Source: Chara braunii (lineage: Eukaryota > Streptophyta > Charophyceae > Charales > Characeae). Taken from it: DNA of 64,000 nt. The notes under the pieces were generated by a model. That model ran no database searches and was not told where the DNA came from. It worked only from the letters and a program-made list of their open reading frames with translations. A program made the translations under genes and the position numbers. Below are positions 56,601 through 64,000 of this stretch, piece after piece (position 1 is the first letter of the stretch; every line of letters begins with the position of its first letter). Location of the stretch: the NCBI GenBank assembly GCA_003427395.1, contig BFEA01000077.1, positions 1,556,102-1,620,101 on the forward strand, in the 5' to 3' direction.

Positions 56601-57955
56601 AGATTAATTTAGTGAGTGTCATAAATAATTTTAATTCAAATAAAGCAGATAAGGTCAAACAAACTTTGTCTTTTCCCGAGGATTGACACTTTTTATCCCA
56701 AACGACCTTATCTACCTATACATGTCCAGATGATTCTTATTTTTTATTTCCTCTTACTCTTGTCGTCTAAGTTGCCATGAACTAAGGGGAAATGAGAACA
56801 ATTGAAAGGTATTCACGGTGGACATATTCTCTTTCTCTAAGAAGCATCTGGGGCGGGGGTTCGTTACTTTAGAAACCGGCTTTGTTATCGACCCAGAGTG
56901 AACCGTTCTACGGGAGGGTCTTTGCCGATTTGGTAGAGACAGCCCGACTTTCGAGATCTAAGCTTTGAGCTCGGGTGAGGAGGAGTACTCCTGACCACTT
57001 GCTAAAGGGAAAAATATGCAACACGTCAAGCAATGCACTTGATCAGTAATCATTCGCAAAACACCCTGTCATCCAAGAAGATTGATAATGTATGGAGACA
57101 GGTGTGAGTGTCTAATCTTAAGTCGGCAACAGGTGAAATGAATGATCTTGGAGGCGTATCTCATCAAGTCAAAACTGAGGCAGATCGACTAACTTGTCGA
57201 TTGCACCGAGGTTATTGTTGAAGTAGACTTCCTTGGCGGTTGTATGATTTTTTTTTTTTTTATGGAGTTCGACCCCAGATGGTCGAGTTTTATTTTGATA
57301 TTGTATTATTGGATGTATAATATGATGATTTAAATTCTTTCAGTTATCGTATCTGATTGGATATAACTTCTTATTAACTACGGTCGATCCCATTTGATGT
57401 AATTATATGTGGTTGTTATAACTTTCTTTTGACTATGTGTCTAAGGGATTAGGATTAATGTTTTGTTTCACGCATGGCTGGGATCGTTATAGTTGACCGC
57501 GTCCGCTTCGTACTTAGGAGATCAACGCCCTAAGAAACGGACGACGCTCGGGTCCACTTGGTGTTAATCAAGTGTATTTCTATTACAACGAAGGAGCAAA
57601 CGCCCTCGACTGACCTACCTCTGCAACTGCATCTAAAAACTTTCGCACGTGGGTCCGTAGTACGTGGGTCAGTAGCTCGGTAGGCATACGGCCTGAAAGG
57701 TGGTGACAGCCCCTTGGGGAAGGTAAGTTGTGCCCCGTGAGAACCTATCATGTTGTAGGGGATCGGGGGAAGTACAGCTGACGCACTTGGCTAGAGCGGT
57801 GAAGGGACGATGCGACCACGACCGTTTTGGCGGTTCGCAGGGTTATTTTGTATCGTTCCGAATTGACTTTGTTTTTGTTTTATTACTCCTACGTGACATG
57901 GTCGGGAGAACTCTCATCTTTTGCGATAAAAGTGAGAGTCGATGCACTCGATAGG
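53689..57955. other. 4.3-kb stretch without recognised genes; may include a 5' LTR
   Basis: It holds a 90-bp repeat shared with 62346, a GC-rich part with several T-runs (55390-55860), and short frames without domains. Because a primer-binding site follows at 57956, the rightmost part is probably a 5' LTR, but I could not find its left end or a matching 3' copy. Confidence 0.4.
54454..54543 (+). repeat. 90-bp dispersed direct repeat, copy 1
   Basis: GTGACCAGTCATATGCGGTT to CTACCTTAAATAATGA matches 62346-62435 at close to 90 percent. The similarity ends sharply on both sides. Confidence 0.85.
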
Positions 57956-57974
57956 TGGCGCCGTTACCAGGGAT
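57956..57974 (+). other. Primer-binding site of tRNA-Asp type
   Basis: TGGCGCCGTTACCAGGGAT fits the complement of the 3' end of plant tRNA-Asp with two G-to-A differences. Many plant gypsy elements use this primer. A gag start codon follows 314 bases later, as expected for a 5' leader. Confidence 0.55.
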
Positions 57975-58287
57975 AACGACTACCTACCGTTGTTCCTGGT
58001 GGAGCAACACTCGAGTATTTTATTGAATTACTAGTATCTTCTGAAAATATGAATGATAAGGATCCGTTATCAAGCCTACTTTTAAAGGATAATCAGATCC
58101 ATCTTCTTTTATTAATGTTACTTCCGTAGAGGTTAAGGTGTAAATTAATCATTTTTCACTCACCTCAGCGGAAGAGTAAAAACAATTGATAACGATTTTG
58201 CAAGTTGATATTCGATAGACCTCGTGATTCATTTCAGATTCTTACCTTCACACTTTATCGCTTACAGGTTAATCTTCTCATAGCAAG

Positions 58288-58745
58288 ATGGCGGAAGGTA
58301 GCAGGTTCAACAACCGTCCTTAGGAAAGAATGAAAAAGTTAATTGAAATGCTCGGAGAGAAAATCGAAACAGCAGCTAAAAATGCTAAAATCGAGGTGTC
58401 AATTTTCAATGGAGATAATATTGTCAAATTTCTTTGAACTTTTAAACAATTGACTGTTATTCATGAGTGGAGTGAGCAGATGATATTGAAGAAAATGATA
58501 TCATGGGTGCATATAGACGTGCGTGATGATGTAGTAAAGTTGGTCTCTGAAGGCAAAAGTTCGAACAATTTCAAGAGACTGATGTTTGCTAAGTTTTTTG
58601 AGTCACTCGAAGACTGAGATACAAAAGGGAAGAAAAAACAAAAAAAATTCGGTAGTGATGACGATAGCGAAAACAATCAGTTAAAACATCATCATACGCT
58701 CATTAAGGCTGAAAGAGTTACGCGTAACTTGGTTCAAGGGGGTTA
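58288..58745 (+). pseudogene. gag module 1 of a second retroelement, decayed
   Basis: From ATG 58288 the frame reads MAEGSRFNNRP, then a capsid-like segment (FNGDNIVKFL, FKQLTVIHEW, DVRDDVVKLV, NNFKRLMFAKFFESLED). Three stops (58321, after KFL, and after SLED) break it. It ends in a Lys/Asp/His-rich part. The pattern of a short FxGxN box, then FL..F.QL and W spaced as here, is that of Ty3/gypsy gag capsid. Confidence 0.75.
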
Positions 58746-58905
58746 AGCAACCAGTTGTTGGGACAGGGAAGTTGAAAGTATCAGACAATATGAATCTCGG
58801 GAAGATATTCCAATCACTTTGAATATCAAGTCACCAACTCGTATGTAAGGCAAACGGTTAAGCATAAAAGAAAGAAGGAGGCGAACTTTATATTACTATA
58901 AATTT

Positions 58906-59118
58906 TTGAAATGTGTTTATTGTGCTATAAAAGGTTATGGTATAAAATTTTGTAAACACTTTAAATTAGATGCCAAAAAATGTACTGTTAGTAGAAATAC
59001 GGAAATAATCTGGTTTGACTGGAGTAATTCCCCGATTATCCTGGTTGAAGGGGATAAGAGGAGTATTAGAGATGTAATATTTGAGCGAATGTGGAGTAGG
59101 ATTAAGGAATCGAATTAG
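58906..59118 (+). pseudogene. Zinc knuckle 1 of the second retroelement, His replaced by Tyr
   Basis: CVYCAIKGYGIKFC (58915-58956) has the exact CX2CX4(H)X4C spacing of a CCHC knuckle, but Tyr (TAT) stands at the His position; CAT to TAT is one C-to-T change. The residues after it (KHFKLD...IIWFDW) are of the kind that follow gag knuckles. Confidence 0.65.
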
Positions 59119-59142
59119 ATTGAATAAATTTAGACTGACATT

Positions 59143-59769
59143 CTACCTAGTTTTCCGTAATTGCCAGGAAAATGAAAACATAAAGTGGAAGCGAAGGTGG
59201 TCATCAAGATAGATCGAATCTCCAAAGGATAGTTCATCTCCTACAACAGAGAGATACAAAGAGAAAAAACTTACTAAAAATAAAAATCTCTCTTTTTCCA
59301 ACTTTGTTTCTGTTTTTCTGGAGAAATTTGAGCAACTTGAGTTCATCAATAATTGGGATGATTGTAAAATGTTACGACAAGTGCTGAGATATATTAAAAA
59401 ATATCTTGTCGATGTATTCAGAAAAATAGCTGAAGCATCAACACGGTCGGAGTTTCGAGATGCCATGTTAGAGAAATTTTGATTTAGGGATAAATTGACG
59501 ACGTTAGAGGATTTGAAGAATGTCAAGCGGGATGCATACGCAGTAGAAGAGAAGTTTCTTCTTGACTATGAAAGGGTCACTCGTTGGATATAAGGTTAAA
59601 CGGATAAACAAAAATGTCTTACTTTCCTTACAAATGTTTCCGAGGCAGAGCAGCATAAGTTTATCCATGAGGTAACTGGCGAGTCAGATTGGACGAGGAT
59701 CCGTTCAAATTTCAACAATGGGAACTTTAATCAGGTCCTTCGTCTGCAACTTCGTTTTGTTACAGGTTG
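59143..59769 (+). pseudogene. gag module 2 of the second retroelement, decayed
   Basis: A second capsid-like segment aligns with module 1: FLEKFEQLEFINNWDDCKML, YIKKYLVDVFRKIAEA, FRDAMLEKF. Then come ALS-like helices LEDLKNVKRDAYAVEEKFL and TFLTNVSEAEQHKFIHEV. TGA and TAA codons interrupt it at about 59479 and 59590. The long minus-strand frame over it is a shadow. Confidence 0.7.
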
Positions 59770-60059
59770 AGGGGGAATGTCGGGATAATAAAAGAAAGAG
59801 GGATTCAACCCGCATTTCATTGCTCTAAGACGTGAGAGGAATGATGAAAGACATTCATGTGGGCTTATGTCATGAGCATCAGAGAGAAAAGCAAGGAAGT
59901 GAACAACCAATGGTGGATCGACATGTTTTAAGTAAAAAAAGTAGGAAGGTTCGTTTAGATGATCTCTCGATGCCAACTGCTCAGGAGTAGCAGTGTTGCA
60001 AGTTAGTATCTCGAAGTCGACAAGGGCAGCGAGGGAAGAGGGGGAGAGAGTATTGGAAT

Positions 60060-60138
60060 AACATCGTGTGTAAAAGATGTAGTGGAGTTGGACATACCCT
60101 GAGCAGGTGTAATGGTTCAAAAGTCGACGAAAATTAAA
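60060..60138 (+). pseudogene. Zinc knuckle 2 of the second retroelement
   Basis: NNIVCKRCSGVGHTLSRCNG contains an intact CCHC box (CKRCSGVGHTLSRC, CX2CX4HX4C), followed by a TAA at about 60136. It is the normal end of a gag. No pol sequence follows, so the element is truncated here. Confidence 0.75.
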
Positions 60139-61084
60139 ATGTTTAATTTTTGGTTTATTTATTTTTATTATCAAACTTTAAATCTCTGTGTGGGATAATA
60201 ACTTTTTATATTTTGAAACATAATTTGGGTGAGATCATTCTATAAATGTCTTGATCTAAGTTTCTCGAGGTATACTATATTCTGTATTATTTGTATAAAA
60301 TTGTTCGAAACGTCTACATGAGCATATTCAAAAATAATTTTGATCTACTCAAATTGTTATATTTTGTTGTTGTATTTACCATCGTGGACAAATGCAACAA
60401 TATATGATCTGTCCCTTGGATCAACCTGACTCTTAGCCAGGATGGTGGTGTGCTTACGTTATGTATGTGATAATAATAAAAGTGCAATCAGTAGATTTAT
60501 ATGCATTTTTATCCATAAGACATTTATTTGAGTTATATATTTAACATTATAGCTTGAAATTTTATTTGTTATCATTTCATGGCACTTTTGTGATAAAATT
60601 GTGAGCTCTGTAGGTGATAGTGAGGCCTGCGACGGAGTTATACTTCTGATCTATAATGGGATGTTGTCATCCGGATCCTATGTAGTTTAAGGGCGGAAGA
60701 TTACACTATCACTGAAAGAGATGAAGATGTGAAAGGTGCTTACTAAGTTGCATGGTTATCGGGATAGTTACCGCTAAAAACGTTGGGTTTGGATTTACCA
60801 CCCAACTCGATTGTTTTTTGTCGGGTCCGCCTTGTTGAGAAAAAATGTGAGCTGGTAATTCGTATCGGACTTAGGAACGGTTGGGCTACCCTGTTCATAC
60901 TGATAAATTGCTGAGTATTTAAAGCATTGAAATCGGAGGGAATGTGGTGAGGCTCAAATCTAAAGCGGGGTTTGATGTAGAGATGTTATCCCTTAAAGAG
61001 GATTACACCACTCCTCGACGCATATCACAGAAAGATCAACAACATTTGACATGATATAACGTATAGTAAATTTCACTGTAACAA
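60139..61084. other. Stretch without recognised genes
   Basis: AT-rich, only short frames. No RT or integrase motif was found after the second gag-knuckle module. Confidence 0.45.
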
Positions 61085-61745
61085 CTTCATATCGCAGCTC
61101 ATATCAATAACGGAGCTCGCCAGTAACAGGGCAACCTGTCTTGAATGACGTTTTCCTTCATTTTTGTTATTAGATGAAATTTGAGGAGTACGTCAGCGAC
61201 GAGGTAACCCGTCTTGATCAACCTTCTTTTCAATAATTGAATGGAGAGGAGTCCGTCTGAGGTCGGAAAACCCGTCTTAATCAAAATTTTCCTCCGATAT
61301 TTGAAGGGTATATCTGAGACAGAGCAATATTTACTGATCATATTTCTTTTCAAAGATTGATGGAGAGCAGTTTGTCTGCGGCAAAGAGACATGTCTTGAT
61401 CAACGTTTTATTCTCAGCTTGAAGTAGAGAGGAACTTGTCTGGGGCAGAGAAACCTTTCCAGAGAAGAGTCAGTTTGCGACAGGGAGACATGTCTTCATC
61501 AACGTTCTATTATCAACATTGAAGTAGAGAGGAATTTGTCTGCGGCAGGGAAACCTCTCTTGATCGACTTTTCTTTCTGATGGAGAAAAGAACTCGTCTG
61601 TGGTTGGGTTACTGTCTTGATCAGTATTCTTTTCTAAAATAAAGGAGTTCGTGTACGATAGAGAAATTTGTCTTGATCGATGTTCTCCTCTGTCCTTTGA
61701 AAAAGTTTGCTTGCGACAGGGAGACCTGTCTTGATCAGTACACTC
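61085..61745 (+). repeat. Decayed tandem array, about ten units of 65-70 bp
   Basis: Units of the form AGTTTGTCTGCGACAGGGAG-ACCTGTCTTGATCAACGTTC recur about every 65-70 bases (for example at 61120, 61195, 61250, 61370, 61435, 61470, 61530, 61590, 61645 and 61705). CTTGATC and GTCTG are best kept. No coding function is evident. Confidence 0.85.
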
Positions 61746-62345
61746 TTTAAGGATTTATATGGATTAAAAAAAAAGTTGCGACGTTGATTATTTATTTAGT
61801 TAAGATGTGATCTTGAGTAAGATAAAGATTGTTTGGGTCATTCATACTTTGTCGGAGCAACTTTCAGGAGGTTGGTATGTCTAGAAAGATCTATCAGAGG
61901 TTATTCCTTACTCATTTGGATTCTGTCCAGATGTAACACGAGTATCAACCGAATGAATAAAATTTTGGAACTAGTCGGAGAGCTTCCAATACCATTTTGA
62001 GAGACAAAACTTTCTTGAGTGGCTGCCAGTGGGATGAAGGTTTCGACTTAGTTCCGAGCGCATTGTTGAATTGTTGTTTATTGTGATCATTGTTTTCATA
62101 TGGAAATTTCATAAGAACCCCGACTTCATTTTAATGGTGAACGATGTCTCCGTGGGGTCCGGAAATGTCGTCGGGGTAAACGTTGGACATTGTCCGACTT
62201 TGTTTTTTGGTTGGATTGCAAGACTTAATGAGACTGACGTCTGCCGAAGTTTATTCAGACTAACCTATAACAGATAAACTATAACTTTTATAAACCTTAG
62301 TCCGGACGCTTTTGACGTGCAAAAATAATGGCGGTAATCGGCAGT
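61746..62345. other. Stretch without recognised genes
   Basis: One short frame at 62071-62277 starts with a hydrophobic stretch (MLFIVIIVFIWKFH), but nothing supports it as a gene. Confidence 0.4.
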
Positions 62346-62435
62346 GTGACCAGTCGTATGTAGTTTCTAGTAGGGCCGCGAAGACACATGGTCATAGGAA
62401 TGCTAAAGCTATACCTATCCTACCTTAAATAATGA
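62346..62435 (+). repeat. 90-bp dispersed direct repeat, copy 2
   Basis: The partner of 54454-54543, same orientation, 7.9 kb away. The two could be the only surviving recognisable parts of an LTR pair around the 58-60-kb element. Confidence 0.85.
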
Positions 62436-62750
62436 TGAGAGACTGCCAACAGAAAAAAAGTCGGCGAGATGGGCGAATTTCTAATTTGTTATAATCGCTG
62501 ATAAACAAAGAGCATGATTTCATGTGGTTACAAACAACTTACAATGGAATTAAAATAATTGGAGGAAATTCATAAATGTTTATCAACATGTTATAGCAAG
62601 TTTCAACAGGTTTCAACTAATTTCAACAAGATTTTATCTAGTCTCAACTTTCATCGTGTTGCACACTTGTGAGCCAAAAAAAAAATAAAAAATAAAAAAT
62701 TATATATGAAAATCATACTGCTATGTACTAGTCATATCCCTATATACAAC

Positions 62751-63045
62751 ATTCCCTCCCCCATCCTCCCTACCCTTTCTCTACCCTTTTTCTCATGTTG
62801 AGTCGAGTAATATTTGACTGGTCAGTAGGTGCCTATTCTTTGTGCTTAAACACATTGATTCTGTAAATAAATGTAAGCACCTACTGACCTATGTATCACG
62901 TTCCCCTCCTCCACCCTCCTTCCTCAGTATCCCTTTCCTCATGTTGAGAAAAAGTTATATTGGACGGTTCATTAGGTTCATACACTTTGTGCTGAAACAC
63001 ATTGATTCCAAGAATACATGTAGACACCTACTTACCTGATTACTT
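62751..63045 (+). repeat. Two-copy tandem duplication, about 150-bp period, with hairpin
   Basis: CTCATGTTGAG, CACATTGATTC and a pyrimidine-rich part recur in the same order (62751-62890 and about 62907-63045). In copy 1 GGTCAGTAGGTGC (62820-62832) and GCACCTACTGACC (62877-62889) form a perfect 13-bp inverted repeat with a 44-base loop. In copy 2 the arms are degenerate. Confidence 0.85.
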
Positions 63046-63960
63046 TTGGCCACTTATTGAGTGTAACTCTAAATTTATGGTTTTGATTGCGGCGTGTTAC
63101 TTATAAAAGCGAAAAATATTTGCGTCTATAAGTTAAAAGGATGTTGAGCAGGATACCGCCTACTACCCCTTGTCGTTCACATTTTGTGAACATGGACCTT
63201 TCCAACCCTTGCTCCGCCCCCCCCCTTGCGTCCATGACCTCGCTCTCGTGATCACACTGGATTGGTTAGCAGTCACTGCTCAATGCGGCTCGGGCGGAGC
63301 AACGAGCTATCTTTAGGCAACAGGCGCCAAGCTTGCCTAGTATGGTACATGAGGTCAATGGAGATTGAACTGAAGGTCTTTTGGGTATGCCTTACAAACT
63401 GGATTGACTGCACATGGATCCTACATGAATCCGTGGATGGCGTACGGGTGTTTTTGTTTTTGTTTTTCCAGGGGGGGGGAGGGGAGGGGGACGCCCTTTA
63501 GATATTATTGAATTGAACGGTCACATGTATTTTAAAAATGCTTTATTCTTGTCTTGCGACTGTATTTGATTTTTTTTCTATCAATTTACTTTTATATACA
63601 CAAGTAGACCCGCCGCGGCTTCACGCGCGGCGAAGGGAAGGAAGAAGCAGATGGACCAGAGGTCCGGCACAGTCACGAACCGAGCAAAAGAAGAAGTGAA
63701 AAATGGTTGTGACGAAGTTGTTTGTTATGGTGGACGGACGAAAAAGAAAAAAAAATGATGTCGACGCTGTTGTTATGATAAAAAATAGATCGCAGGGCAG
63801 TCGAATGTTGTACAGAGCTGAAAAAAAAAAAAAAAAAAGTTTGTAGAGATTAGGGGCAGGGCAGTCTGTCCGTTTCCTTTTCCACTGTCTCCCTCTCGTT
63901 CCCTTTTTCCACTAAGGTTTCAACTGACAATATCATCTCTCTTCTCCATCTTTGTCGACA
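63046..63960. other. Right-end stretch without a recognised gene
   Basis: It contains a C-run (63219), a G-run (63470) and an A-run (63820-63838). The frame at 63262-63501 has no recognisable domain. Confidence 0.4.
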
Positions 63961-63963
63961 CAG

Positions 63964-63964
<1 letters not shown>

Positions 63965-64000
<36 letters not shown>
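63965..64000. repeat. (CT)n microsatellite at the window edge
   Basis: A CT run that continues to the last base of the window, so its full length is unknown. Confidence 0.93.

Noticed and set aside
59731-60174. 147-codon minus-strand frame
   Set aside because: It lies opposite the plus-strand gag module 2 and zinc knuckle, which have recognisable motifs; the minus frame has none.
61085-61745. CRISPR-like array
   Set aside because: Units are contiguous and diverged without unique spacers; it is a tandem repeat.

Overview
The window is eukaryotic nuclear DNA. It has long introns with GT-AG junctions, microsatellites, fold-back elements, poly(A)-tailed retroposons, decayed LTR retrotransposons and N-filled assembly gaps. 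The eIF4B-type motifs, a U6 copy with plant-like sequence, the large introns and the style of the Ty3/gypsy pol point to the green-plant lineage. A charophyte-type alga such as Chara is my best guess, but this is inference, not proof.

Region 1 (1-25.6 kb) is essentially one gene on the minus strand. Five phase-0 coding exons at 25079-24969, 12926-12816, 12178-12011, 4791-4603 and 1400-906 encode a 357-residue eIF4B/eIF4H-like protein. It has RPKLNL and NPFGAARPRE motifs, a charged helical segment, two CCHC zinc knuckles and a Gly/Tyr/Ser/Arg-rich tail. The first knuckle is split exactly at an exon junction. About 23 kb of the locus is intron. The 12-kb first intron holds a family of about 109-bp palindromic MITEs (six copies or fragments), a tRNA-Val(UAC)-like pseudogene, a U6 snRNA retropseudogene with target-site duplication, an array of E2F-like boxes, hairpins and microsatellites. 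The 7.2-kb third intron holds 1.7 kb of pyrimidine-rich minisatellite and a poly(A) retroposon with a 31-bp duplication.

Region 2 (26-54 kb) is a nest of transposable elements. Two 1.15-kb modules in inverted orientation (26160-27303 minus, 52544-53688 plus) carry the same unrecognised reading frame. Between them, two 5.1-5.2-kb direct repeats (32432-37625 and 47006-52127), each with an assembly gap at the same internal place, bracket a decayed Ty3/gypsy element (gag, protease, reverse transcriptase, RNase H, D,D35E integrase) and its probable 3' LTR. Most of its premature stops fit C-to-T (or G-to-A) change.

Region 3 (54-64 kb) is another decayed retroelement: a primer-binding site of tRNA-Asp type, then two successive gag-plus-zinc-knuckle modules. 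It is followed by an array of about ten 65-70-bp repeats and small duplications. I see no intact host gene in regions 2 and 3.
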